From CAUZIZ01 sp965218775 (GTDB lineage Bacteria; Acidobacteriota; UBA6911; RPQK01; JAJDTT01), in contig CBDCLS010000006.1 in the NCBI GenBank assembly GCA_965218775.1, positions 124,001 to 188,000 on the forward strand: a stretch of DNA of 64,000 nucleotides, written 5' to 3'. The notes below the pieces were generated by a model that was not told the origin of the DNA, made no database searches, and saw only the letters and a program-made list of their open reading frames with translations. Position 1 is the stretch's first letter. Each line of letters begins with the position of its first letter. Both the position numbers and the translations under genes were made by a program. Of this stretch, positions 54,694 to 63,327 are shown in pieces.

Positions 54694-55878
54694 ATGACGG
54701 AGTTGAATCGTAGAGGTTTTCTCTCCCTCACTGGACTTGCAACAGCGCTTCAGCGCCCGGGTGTGGCTGCTGAATCGGAGGACGGAATCGGGGAGGAATA
54801 CTCACTGACTCTCTGTCCCTGGACGATCGAAAACCCACGCCACGACCATCAGCTTATCTTCCCCATGAGCGACGGGAGCCTCCTGCTGGTCTGGTGTGAA
54901 TACTACGTTCGCAAACCGTCACGAATTGCGCCGGTCTCACCCCAATCCTACTTCCTTCGGGACAACTCGCCCTGTCGAATCTCAGGGAAGCTTTCCAGGG
55001 GCGGGGGCAGAAGCTGGAGTGGCAAGATCACGCTCCAGGAGAACTTCGGCCGGCACAATGTTAAGCATCCCAATCTGCTGAGGCTGTCTTCCGGTGAGAT
55101 CCTTTTCACCTTTACGGTCCGTGATATGACGAAGCGCGATCTACGGATCTACCTGAAGAGATCCAGCGACGAGTGCGAGACCTGGACGGAACCGGTGCAG
55201 ATTTCGCCCCCGGGAGGTATCTTTTTCACGAACGCGGACCACATCCTCAGACACAGTTCGGGCCGCATCATTCAGCCGTTGCACCATTGGGATCCGGTCC
55301 AATACGAGAAGGCGCACTATCTGGCCTTTTGTCTCTACTCCGACGATGAGGGACACGCCTGGCATTCCAGCAGAAAGAAAATCGATCTCACCGACCGTGG
55401 TGCGGAAGAACCAGGCGTGGTTGAGCTAGAGAATGGCTCCCTGTTGGCAATGTTGAGGAACAGGCTGGGTCGGGTCTACCGCTCGATCTCGACCGATCGC
55501 GGAGAGACGTGGTCCGACGCCGAACCAACCGAACTGCCTGCGCCGGCATCGGCGAACTGCATCAAGCGCATCCCGAAGACCGGCGACTTGCTGTTTATCT
55601 GGAACAATTCCGAGCCTTACTACCTGACCCGACCAGGATCGAAGCAAACCAACCGTCCCCGCCACCCCTTGAGCGCTGCGATTTCCCGCGACGAAGGCCA
55701 GACCTGGCAAGACATCAAGAACATTGAACATCACACGGGTCACGACCTGTCCTGCCCTTCCCTCGCGTTCGTGGGTGACGAAGCCCTGGTGGCCTACTAC
55801 AAACGCCCGGAAAACCCGACTCCAGGTACCGACGTGGTATTGAAGATCTTCAAGACGGATTGGTTCTACAGCGGATAG
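54694..55878 (+). CDS. Tat-exported sialidase-fold protein 1
   Basis: 394 residues from ATG 54694 with a Tat signal (MTELNRRGFLSLTGLATALQ). Six-bladed sialidase-type propeller with Asp-box motifs (SSDECETWTEP, STDRGETWSDA, SRDEGQTWQDI) and NPRHDHQLIFPMSDGSLLLV. Family members include exo-sialidases and other glycan-active or binding proteins; the catalytic Arg triad was not verified. First of three tandem paralogues; 34 nt precede the next. Confidence 0.82.
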   Translation: MTELNRRGFLSLTGLATALQRPGVAAESEDGIGEEYSLTLCPWTIENPRHDHQLIFPMSDGSLLLVWCEYYVRKPSRIAPVSPQSYFLRDNSPCRISGKLSRGGGRSWSGKITLQENFGRHNVKHPNLLRLSSGEILFTFTVRDMTKRDLRIYLKRSSDECETWTEPVQISPPGGIFFTNADHILRHSSGRIIQPLHHWDPVQYEKAHYLAFCLYSDDEGHAWHSSRKKIDLTDRGAEEPGVVELENGSLLAMLRNRLGRVYRSISTDRGETWSDAEPTELPAPASANCIKRIPKTGDLLFIWNNSEPYYLTRPGSKQTNRPRHPLSAAISRDEGQTWQDIKNIEHHTGHDLSCPSLAFVGDEALVAYYKRPENPTPGTDVVLKIFKTDWFYSG

Positions 55879-55912
55879 AGGTGAAGTGCTGGGCGTTCCG
55901 AAGGGGGAGTGT

Positions 55913-57133
55913 ATGAGTCCTGAAAAAGGAGGTGTGAATCGGCGAGCCTTTCTGTCCGCTTCAGGAGCGGCTGCGGCCTCGGTTCGCTTTCCTGTGCAGG
56001 CTGCGGCCCAGAAAACTGGGGTTGTATATCAGACCCAGGATCATGATGCAGGGGAGCTTCACCTGGATACTGTGTGCCCCTGGACAGCCGAGAACCCCCG
56101 CCACGACCATCAGCAGATCCTACCCTTGAGTGAGGATCGACTGCTGTTAGTGTGGTCCGAGTACTACGTGGCAAAGCCGTCCCGAATCTACCGCACGGCC
56201 TACGCCACATCCCGCACCGGTGACGCGGAGCCCTGCCGCATTTCGGCTCGAGTCTCGAGAGACCGCGGACGGTCCTGGAGCGGCAAGATCACGATTCAAG
56301 AGAACTTCGGGGCGGACAATGTCAAGCACCCGAACCTGTTGCGTCTGCCCTCGGGAGAGATCCTCTTCACCTTCACGGTGCGCGATATGGCAAGGCGCGA
56401 CTTGAGGATCTTTATGAAGCGTTCCAAAGACGACTGCGAAACCTGGAGCAGACCGGTACAAATCTCCCCGCCCGGAGGAGTTTACTTCACCAACGCCGAC
56501 CACAGTTTGCGGCACAGTTCAGGACGTCTCATCCTGCCCTGCCACTGGGGAGAGTTCTACGGCCCAGGAGACCACTACAAAGCCTTCTGTCTCTACTCGG
56601 ATGACGAGGGCGAGACCTGGCAGATCAGCCGCAAGAAAATCGATCTCCCCAGGCGTGGTGCGGAGGAACCCGCCGTGGTCGAGCTGCAGGATGGCTCACT
56701 GCTAGCGATGATGCGAACCACTCTGGGGAAGGTCTACCGCTCGGTTTCGAGCGATCGCGGTGAGACCTGGTCCGATGCCGAGCCGACCGAGCTGCCCTCG
56801 CCCTCGTCGGCCAACTGCATCAAGCGCATTCCCAAGACAGGCGATCTAGTATTCATCTGGAACAACTCGACACCCTTCGCGCTTTCCCAATCCGGTTCGA
56901 CCAGCTACCACCATCCTCGCGATCCGCTCACAGCGGCGATCTCCAAGGACGAAGGCCGGACCTGGACCCACTTCAAGGACATCGAGCGCCGACAGGGGTA
57001 CACGAGTGGATACCCGTCGCTGACGTTCGTGGGCAACGAAGCGCTGGTGACCTACTACCACGCCTCGCGCTCCATGTCGCGCGACACCGAGCTGAGGCTG
57101 AAAATCCTCCATGTGAACTGGTTCTATTCTTGA
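55913..57133 (+). CDS. Tat-exported sialidase-fold protein 2
   Basis: About 406 residues from ATG 55913 with Tat signal (GGVNRRAFLSASGAAAAS). Very close to protein 1: CPWTAENPRHDHQQILPLSE, VKHPNLLRLPSGEILFTFTV, RRGAEEPAVVELQDGSLLAM, with Asp boxes SDDEGETWQIS, SSDRGETWSDA and SKDEGRTWTHF. Likely a recent tandem duplicate of protein 1. Confidence 0.82.
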   Translation: MSPEKGGVNRRAFLSASGAAAASVRFPVQAAAQKTGVVYQTQDHDAGELHLDTVCPWTAENPRHDHQQILPLSEDRLLLVWSEYYVAKPSRIYRTAYATSRTGDAEPCRISARVSRDRGRSWSGKITIQENFGADNVKHPNLLRLPSGEILFTFTVRDMARRDLRIFMKRSKDDCETWSRPVQISPPGGVYFTNADHSLRHSSGRLILPCHWGEFYGPGDHYKAFCLYSDDEGETWQISRKKIDLPRRGAEEPAVVELQDGSLLAMMRTTLGKVYRSVSSDRGETWSDAEPTELPSPSSANCIKRIPKTGDLVFIWNNSTPFALSQSGSTSYHHPRDPLTAAISKDEGRTWTHFKDIERRQGYTSGYPSLTFVGNEALVTYYHASRSMSRDTELRLKILHVNWFYS

Positions 57134-57206
57134 TCGACCTCCTGATTGGTGTCGTCCCGCTCTCCATGGATGACGACCACTCAGCCATCCGTACGAGGAA
57201 AACGCG

Positions 57207-58382
57207 ATGAATGGGAAAACCCAAATGGCCTTCACGACCGTCCTGCTCATGCTAGCTGGACACCTCTCGGTGAGGGGCGAAGACAAGCGGCCTTTTGAGC
57301 TTATCGTCGCTCCGGCAACCCTGGAAAACCCCCGCAACGACCACCAACTCATATTCAAGATGAAGGATGGGCGGCTTCTCTTGGCGTGGTCCGAGTATTA
57401 CGTGAATAGGCCTTCACGTATCGCCCGCACCGCCTACTCCGGGAAGGGGGGAAACCCCGTCCTGGATTCGCGCCGAATCTCGGCCCGGATATCGGAGGAT
57501 AAGGGCAGGACCTGGAGCAACAGATTCGTCCTCCAGGTCGATCGATACCCCACCAACGTGAGAGGGGGAGGGGGTCTTCTGCGTCTACCCTTAGATGAGA
57601 TCCTCTTTTTCTACGGCATCATGTACTCCACGAAGGACATGAGGATCTACATGAAGCGCTCTTCGGATGAGTGCGAGACCTGGAGCGAACCGGTGCAGAT
57701 CTCCACCCGGCCCGGAATCAACTGGATCGGCCACGACCGAGTGCTTCGGTTGAGCTCGGGCAGAATCCTCGTACCCACCTGGTGGAGCCCCTTCAAGGGT
57801 CTTGGAGATCACTATGAGAGCTTTTGCTACCACTCGGATGACGAAGGCAAGACCTGGAAGGAGGGGCAAAGAGTGGATGTGGAGGAGCCCCGAGAAATAG
57901 AACTTACCAGAAGCGCGAATGGAGCGATGGAGCCCTCCATCGTGGAGCTGAAGGACGGTTCCCTCCTGATGGTTCTCAGGACCAATCTGGGGAAGGTCTA
58001 CCAGGCCTACTCCCAGGACCAGGGAGACTCTTGGAGCGAGGCCGAGCCCACCCGGCTCGACGCCCCTGCCGCCGAGCATCTCTTGATGCGGATACCGAAG
58101 ACAGGAGACCTCCTCCTGGTCTGGAACCACACCAAGCCAACCATCAGCAATTCTCTTCCCAGAACACCCCTGACGTCCGCAATATCCAGAGATGAGGGAA
58201 AGACCTGGACCCACCTCAGGGACATCGAAACCCACGTGGGATACGACTGCGCCTACCCCGCCGTCACCTTCCTGGAGGACGAGGCCCTGATCACCTACTA
58301 CTACGGCAACCGCGCGGACAACTCGGGTTGGTATTCAGTGAAGCTCAAGATCGTCCCCATCAGCTGGTTCTACCGAAAATAG
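57207..58382 (+). CDS. Sec-exported sialidase-fold protein 3
   Basis: 391 residues with a Sec-type signal (TQMAFTTVLLMLAGHLSVRG), unlike the Tat signals of its two neighbours. Same fold: ATLENPRNDHQLIFKMKDGR, Asp boxes SEDKGRTWSNR, SDDEGKTWKEG, SQDQGDSWSEA and SRDEGKTWTHL, and EPSIVELKDGSLLMVLRTNL. More diverged than the first pair. Confidence 0.82.
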   Translation: MNGKTQMAFTTVLLMLAGHLSVRGEDKRPFELIVAPATLENPRNDHQLIFKMKDGRLLLAWSEYYVNRPSRIARTAYSGKGGNPVLDSRRISARISEDKGRTWSNRFVLQVDRYPTNVRGGGGLLRLPLDEILFFYGIMYSTKDMRIYMKRSSDECETWSEPVQISTRPGINWIGHDRVLRLSSGRILVPTWWSPFKGLGDHYESFCYHSDDEGKTWKEGQRVDVEEPREIELTRSANGAMEPSIVELKDGSLLMVLRTNLGKVYQAYSQDQGDSWSEAEPTRLDAPAAEHLLMRIPKTGDLLLVWNHTKPTISNSLPRTPLTSAISRDEGKTWTHLRDIETHVGYDCAYPAVTFLEDEALITYYYGNRADNSGWYSVKLKIVPISWFYRK

Positions 58383-58907
58383 TGCGTCACAGCGCACCAA
58401 CAGTGCGCAGCCAAGAGCGGGACCGGCCACTGCCGTGTCGCCTGCCTGCCACACCAGCACGGGGCCGGGTTGCCCGTAGTAAAGTACGAATCGCATGTGC
58501 ACTCGCTCGTGCTTGTGTTTCTCCACTGGTGCTGGGCCGTCACCAGGAGCGCCGATCGGATTTCCTCACTATCCCTTCTGCCCGGCATCCACAACTACAT
58601 TGGTGTAGCGTTCCTGAGGGTCTGGTAGCTCCTTGTGGGCAGGAAGGAAGACGACGCGGGGCGATCAGGCGCTTGAGCGTCTGATCGCCGCTGGCACTAG
58701 GGAAAAGATCCGGAGAAACACGCACGAGGGAGGTTTTCTAGGGTACGGTAGAGGAATGATCGCTCCCGGGGCTTCTCGTCCCTCAGACGCCAATTCCTGG
58801 CGCCTGAGAGACACTCACGGACCGACACCCGGCACGGGCCGGTTGCTATTAAGCTTGAAGATCGGCTCGGTGGGGTGGGGGCAGGGAGAACAGTGAGAAG
58901 ACAAGGC
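58383..58907. other. Gene-free stretch with a hairpin
   Basis: No gene found. 58661-58688 is GCGATCAGGCGC-TTGA-GCGTCTGATCGC, a 12-bp stem (one G-U) with a 4-nt loop and no T-run; it may stabilise or end the upstream mRNA. Confidence 0.5.
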
Positions 58908-60086
58908 ATGAGAAAGCCCACAGGAGCTACTGCGATGGCCGTCATGTTGGGAGTCTCCCTAATGGGCGGTGCGGTCCCGGCCAAAACCACCAGCGAATCG
59001 ATGCCGGAACCGATCCAGAAGCTTCCGGTCCTGGGCTCGATCCAATGGCAGAACCAGCCTTTGCCCTTTGTGTCTGCCGGCCCCCGCGCGGGCATCAGCG
59101 GTTCGGGCATGGTCGTTCACGGCGGCAGGATCTACTTGATGGGTGGTTTCATTCCTGCCGGCGACGAAACAGAATCCACCAGCCGCAGGACATCTCACTG
59201 GACTCACCGATATGACCTCCCTACCGGGAAGTGGGAGCGCCTTGCCGATATGCCGGGCCGTCGTGAGTACACTCGGGCCATTGCGGCCGGGGACGCCATC
59301 TACGTCATGGGCGGCGGCTGCCAAGGAGTGGGCGCCGCTAGGCAATATGCTCCTTTTGCGGATTGCTTCCGGTTGGATCTCTCCCTGGATCCACCCGTAT
59401 GGACAGAGCACAGCCAGCTCACCGTGGCCCGGACCCACATGGGGGCAGGTCTGATCGGGACCAATCTTCTGGTGGTGGCCGGTGGCAACGAATACAGTCG
59501 AGACGTGAAGGGCTACCACAAATCGACCATCCGGGACACGGTTGACGTCTTCGATCTATCCCAACCCGGTAGGGGATGGCAAAAGCGCGCTGGACTGCCC
59601 GGCGCGCGAGGTTGGGTGGCCTCCAGCGTCAGTGGGGGGCGGCTCTACGTGTTCGGGGGGCTTTCCTTCCTGGCCAGCAACTCGCAGATCCGCTTCAGGG
59701 ACGGATTCCGATACGATGCAGAACAGGATAGGTGGGAATCCCGAGCCGCCTTTCCTCTTCCCATCTCAGGCTGGGAGGCAGCGACCCTCAACGAGAGGTT
59801 CATCATCACGGTCGGCGGCGTCCTCCTGGGAGAGGACCGACCCATCCAGGACGCCACCCCCGAGCTGGTGGAGCACACCTACTGGAATGACCTGTCCTTC
59901 GGCTACGATACCCGGGAAGACCGTTGGTACCGGCTCGGGGGCCCAATGCCTGGTGGGGGTGTGTTCAACGATCCCGGCGTTTGCATCCTGGGAGATATGA
60001 TCTATGTCGTGGGTGCCGAGGGTCCGCGAGGCTCCCACTTCAACCACTTCCTGAAGGGACGGATTCTCCTGAAGACGGGGCCCTGA
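58908..60086 (+). CDS. Exported Kelch-repeat beta-propeller protein
   Basis: About 392 residues from ATG 58908 (MRKPTGATAMAVMLGVSLMG, signal peptide). Kelch blades with paired Gly and spaced Tyr/Trp: HGGRIYLMGGFIPAG, TGKWERLADMPGRREYTRAI, GDAIYVMGGGCQGVG, GGRLYVFGGLSFLAS, EDRWYRLGGPMPGG. Exported Kelch propellers include the sialic acid mutarotase NanM, so a link with the sialidase-fold neighbours is possible but unproven. Confidence 0.75.
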   Translation: MRKPTGATAMAVMLGVSLMGGAVPAKTTSESMPEPIQKLPVLGSIQWQNQPLPFVSAGPRAGISGSGMVVHGGRIYLMGGFIPAGDETESTSRRTSHWTHRYDLPTGKWERLADMPGRREYTRAIAAGDAIYVMGGGCQGVGAARQYAPFADCFRLDLSLDPPVWTEHSQLTVARTHMGAGLIGTNLLVVAGGNEYSRDVKGYHKSTIRDTVDVFDLSQPGRGWQKRAGLPGARGWVASSVSGGRLYVFGGLSFLASNSQIRFRDGFRYDAEQDRWESRAAFPLPISGWEAATLNERFIITVGGVLLGEDRPIQDATPELVEHTYWNDLSFGYDTREDRWYRLGGPMPGGGVFNDPGVCILGDMIYVVGAEGPRGSHFNHFLKGRILLKTGP

Positions 60087-60129
60087 TTCCGATGTAAAGA
60101 ACCGCCCTATCCAGCCGAATAGGAAAAGA

Positions 60130-60160
60130 AGCCCAGTGCGAAGACTGGGCTCTTGTTTGG
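60130..60160 (+). terminator. Rho-independent terminator after the Kelch gene
   Basis: AGCCCAGT-GCGAAG-ACTGGGCT, an 8-bp perfect stem (60130-60151), followed by CTTGTTTGG. Lies 44 nt after the stop, so it probably ends the sialidase-Kelch transcript. Confidence 0.65.
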
Positions 60161-60641
60161 TTTGAGGAAGTTCGAGGTTCTTATTAAGGCTGCCCTGTGG
60201 TCGTCTCCTGTGAATGCTTTCCAAACAACTCGTACGCTCAGCAATATTGAACTTCTTTCAAGAGAGGGAGTTGGAGCTTCATTGGTGGACCGAAAAGCAA
60301 CAACTCCAAGGCCGATACACGAGGAAAGACCTCAGGTAGCGAAGCATGGGGGGCCTCTCTTCCCCTATCGGCTTTGTTTCACAGACCTATTTCAATCGAT
60401 CGAGCCGAAGGTAGGTCGTTTTCTAGAAAGGGTTATCTACCACTAGGTGACCCCGCAGTTTGGAAAGTATTGCTGGACCCTAGAGGAAAGGTAATCTCCC
60501 GCTTTCCAGTCAGATCAGGTTGCTCAGCGCCGGGACTGGCCAGGCGTCTTGCTCGCTGGCTTGATCTCGAACACCTTCTTGCGGTTGTTGTGCGAAACGC
60601 TGCGTATTGTCAGACGCAGACAGGACCCAGGCAGTTCTTAA
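60161..60641. other. Gene-free stretch
   Basis: Open frames here (for example 60153-60446, plus strand) have no recognisable family and look like chance. Nothing else seen before the palindromic element. Confidence 0.35.
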
Positions 60642-60816
60642 CCCGCATTTCTCATCGCCGGTCTACTACGTCGCCGCAATCATCCGCCCTGGCTGTGTTT
60701 CGCTCGGTCGGCCTCCTCTACGTACTGTACAAGTACGACTGCAGAGTCCTTGGTCGCAAGCCTTGCCACGACGGCCCTTGCGACGCCTCGCTACGACAGG
60801 CGATGAGAAATGCGGG
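60642..60816. repeat. 175-bp palindromic element, copy B
   Basis: Same 18-bp inverted ends and length as copy A at 42453-42627, with 5 substitutions, three of which weaken the inner GGCCTCC/GGAGGCC pairing. It starts immediately after the stop codon (60817-60819) of the neighbouring minus-strand gene. Confidence 0.85.
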
Positions 60817-61380
60817 CTAGAACCCCTGCCGCTGGAAAAACGGACGTAGGGCGTCATTGTATTCCCGGCCACCTTTCTGAAAAAAGCCCATGTAATAGAA
60901 AGGGACGGATCCCCGGCACACCATCTCGTCGGTCCACTGCGCACAGATCATTTGTTGTATGACGTTGTTCACGATACCGGAGGTGGGACATATCCCTCCG
61001 GTATGTCCGAGGACTGCAATCACTCCCCCTGACTCGGGTGAAAAATTGTCGAATCCCGCATCCGCCACATCGATAAGACGCCCCGGTGGCAGGACTCCGT
61101 CGAGCGAACTCGGATCAATCGCTACGACATAAGCACCCTCCAACTGTTTTTCCATTGTAAGCTCGATCTCCTCACGATAGGCAGGCGAAATAGCGTTTAC
61201 GAGCAGAACGTTCTGTTCTCTTGTCGCTTCCCAGTCACCCCGGGTCACGATCCTGGGCCCCGACGCCACGCCGCTCAATTCGCTGGCAAGCCCAGGGTGC
61301 TCGAGGCTTTTTACGAACCAGCGTCCCCCTTTTCGAGTCCGCCGCGCCATGGTGACGGCGACATGCCGGATCCGATGCAT
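60817..61380 (-). CDS. Conserved-looking protein of unknown function
   Basis: 187 residues, alpha/beta composition: GVASGPRIVTRGDWEATREQ, NVLLVNAISPAYREEIELTM, GAYVVAIDPSSLDGVLPPGR and GICPTSGIVNNVIQQMICAQ. AAAGGA upstream supports ATG 61380. No signal or membrane segment. A phosphosugar-binding (SIS-like) fold is conceivable but I cannot support it. The 3' end abuts the palindromic element, so the C-terminus could be truncated. Confidence 0.5.
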   Translation of the reverse strand: MHRIRHVAVTMARRTRKGGRWFVKSLEHPGLASELSGVASGPRIVTRGDWEATREQNVLLVNAISPAYREEIELTMEKQLEGAYVVAIDPSSLDGVLPPGRLIDVADAGFDNFSPESGGVIAVLGHTGGICPTSGIVNNVIQQMICAQWTDEMVCRGSVPFYYMGFFQKGGREYNDALRPFFQRQGF

Positions 61381-61804
61381 GTGTTCCTTTATTCTTCCAA
61401 CGCGTTCTGTGAGGATACGCAGAATCTAAAAGGGTTATAGACAAATAACGGCCAGAGGCGATAAGCCGCCTGCTTCACAGGACAAGGCTGGCCGTTTGAG
61501 AAGTTTATTTGCCGCTTCAGTCCTGGATTCGTATTCTATTGTGCAGTGACGGTCAGTCGGGATCAGCCTCAGTCCTCTCGACGATGCTAGTTTCCCGATC
61601 CATGGCTCTCGACGAGAAAGCCTCGATAATCAACCTGTGGGAGTTCGAGTCCCCTTTCGCACCAATGAGATAAAGTACTCACCGGGCCTCCATAGTCCGC
61701 CGGTCCGCCAGCTCCCTCTCTTGGGCTCGGAACACGGATCGGGTGAGGTGAGTCTGGACATAGTGGACGTATCGCATCGCGAGGATTGCCATGAGCCATA
61801 AAGA
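61381..61804. other. Gene-free stretch with hairpin and tRNA-like remnant
   Basis: 61447-61496 has arms AACGGCCAG/CTGGCCGTT with an inner AGGCG/CGCCT stem. 61639-61667 (GTGGGAGTTCGAGTCCCC then TTTCGCACCA) looks like the T arm and 3' end of a tRNA without the 5' half. Confidence 0.4.
61639..61667 (+). other. Possible tRNA 3'-end remnant (att-like)
   Basis: A GGGAGTTCGAGTCCCC T-arm-like stretch followed by TTTCGCACCA. No matching acceptor or anticodon arm lies upstream. Such 3' remnants are left by tRNA-targeted integrative elements; this is an inference from a short match. Confidence 0.35.
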
Positions 61805-63307
61805 ATGAAACGAGGAGCACTGCCTCTGCTGGCACTGACCAGTCTGTTGCTCTCTTACTCGAGTCCTTCTGGGATCACTCATCCGTTCCGAATCGAGCTG
61901 ACCTCCGATACCCAGGTATTCGTCGACGACTTCCTGATCGAGAGCATGGAAGGAGTCACGCGTACCCTGCAGGCACCTATCAAGGCGCGGGGGAATCCTG
62001 TTCTCGAGGCAGAGCGGCCCTGGGAAGGTGGTCTGGCTCTGGGAGGGGGCACTGTTCTCTTCGATGAAGAACAACAGCTTTTCAAGATGTGGTACAACGC
62101 TTTGCCTAATCAGGACCGTCCCCGGGTAGACGAATCTCTGTGTTACGCGATTTCGCAGGATGGGGTGTCCTGGGAGAGGCCCAACCTGGGCCTGGTGGAA
62201 TTCAGGGGTTCCCGAGCCAACAACATTCTCCTGAAGGGGTCGAATTGGTATCACTGTGTCCTTAAGGACGATGCTGACCCAGACCCCGGTCGGCGCTACA
62301 AGCTTGCCTACTGGCAGATCAAGGACAAGAGCAAGTGCGGCCTCTGGGTTGCATTTTCCTCCGATGGGATCCGCTGGACCAGACATCCGGAAAACCCTGT
62401 GGTTCCGTGTTCGGCGACGGGAGACACGTTCACCGTGATGCAGGATCCCGGTTCCCGACGCTTCTTCCTGTACCACAAGTCCACGATCCGTCCCCTCCGG
62501 AAGGTCTCCCGACTGGTCAGTGACGACTTCATCCACTGGCGGGGCGACCGGCTAGTCCTCGAACCGGACGAGCGCGATGGGCCTGACACCGAGTTGTACA
62601 GTCTGGCCGCTTTTCCCTATGCAGGACAATACCTTGGCTTTCTCCGCATCTTTCACACCTACTCACAGCTCATGGACGTTCAACTCGTCTCCAGCCGCAA
62701 TGGCCTCGACTGGAGCAGGAGTGCGCGCCGTAGTATCTTCCTGTCCCTGGGTTTCATGAAGAACGAGTATGGTGGACGAAGTTTTGATAGTGGGATGGTA
62801 GGGGCAATCGCACCTGTGGAGAAAGACGATCAGCTCTGGATCTACTATCCCGGGTTCGACAATCGGCACAATGCTCCCGCTTCTGAGCACAGGGGCAGGA
62901 TTGGTCTGGCCAGACTCCGAGTCGATGGGTTTTGCTCCTTGGATGCAACGAGTCAAGGTCAGGTCCTCACCCGGCCCCTGACCTTTCAGGGTTCTTCCAT
63001 GTTCGTCAATGCCCTCACCCGCTCGGTTCATCCGGAGGGTAGCTCAACCAAGCCCACCTGGAATGACCTGTTGACAAATGTCCCTGAAGGCCAGGGATCC
63101 GTTACTGTGGAAGTACAGGACGAAGGAGGCCAGCCCATCCCGGGCTACGAAGCCTCCAATTGTGAGCCCCTGCGCGGGGATCAGGTGAGGCTCCAGGTCC
63201 GGTGGGGGCGGGATGGTGATCTTGCCAAGCTCCGGGGTCGCGTAGTTCGGTTCAAGTTCGTGCTGAGCAATGCCAGTTTGTATTCCTTCAGAATCGGGGA
63301 CTCGTGA
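61805..63307 (+). CDS. Exported VDD-type beta-propeller protein, glycosidase-like (paralogue)
   Basis: 500 residues with signal peptide (ALPLLALTSLLLSYSSPSG). TQVFVDDFLIESMEGVTRTL, PWEGGLALGGGTVLFDEEQQ, LFKMWYNALPNQDRPRVDES, SQDGVSWERPNLGLVEFRGS and RGRIGLARLRVDGFCSLDAT match the protein at 43081-44598 blade by blade. Distantly GH32/GH43-like propeller; substrate unknown. Its TGA overlaps a GTG (63304) that could start the next gene, implying co-expression. Confidence 0.75.
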   Translation: MKRGALPLLALTSLLLSYSSPSGITHPFRIELTSDTQVFVDDFLIESMEGVTRTLQAPIKARGNPVLEAERPWEGGLALGGGTVLFDEEQQLFKMWYNALPNQDRPRVDESLCYAISQDGVSWERPNLGLVEFRGSRANNILLKGSNWYHCVLKDDADPDPGRRYKLAYWQIKDKSKCGLWVAFSSDGIRWTRHPENPVVPCSATGDTFTVMQDPGSRRFFLYHKSTIRPLRKVSRLVSDDFIHWRGDRLVLEPDERDGPDTELYSLAAFPYAGQYLGFLRIFHTYSQLMDVQLVSSRNGLDWSRSARRSIFLSLGFMKNEYGGRSFDSGMVGAIAPVEKDDQLWIYYPGFDNRHNAPASEHRGRIGLARLRVDGFCSLDATSQGQVLTRPLTFQGSSMFVNALTRSVHPEGSSTKPTWNDLLTNVPEGQGSVTVEVQDEGGQPIPGYEASNCEPLRGDQVRLQVRWGRDGDLAKLRGRVVRFKFVLSNASLYSFRIGDS

Positions 63308-63327
63308 CCTCCCAGACAGGGGCCCAA

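Noticed and set aside
60153..60446. 97-codon plus-strand frame after the Kelch gene
   Set aside because: It begins in the terminator tail, lacks a ribosome-binding site and has no recognisable family.
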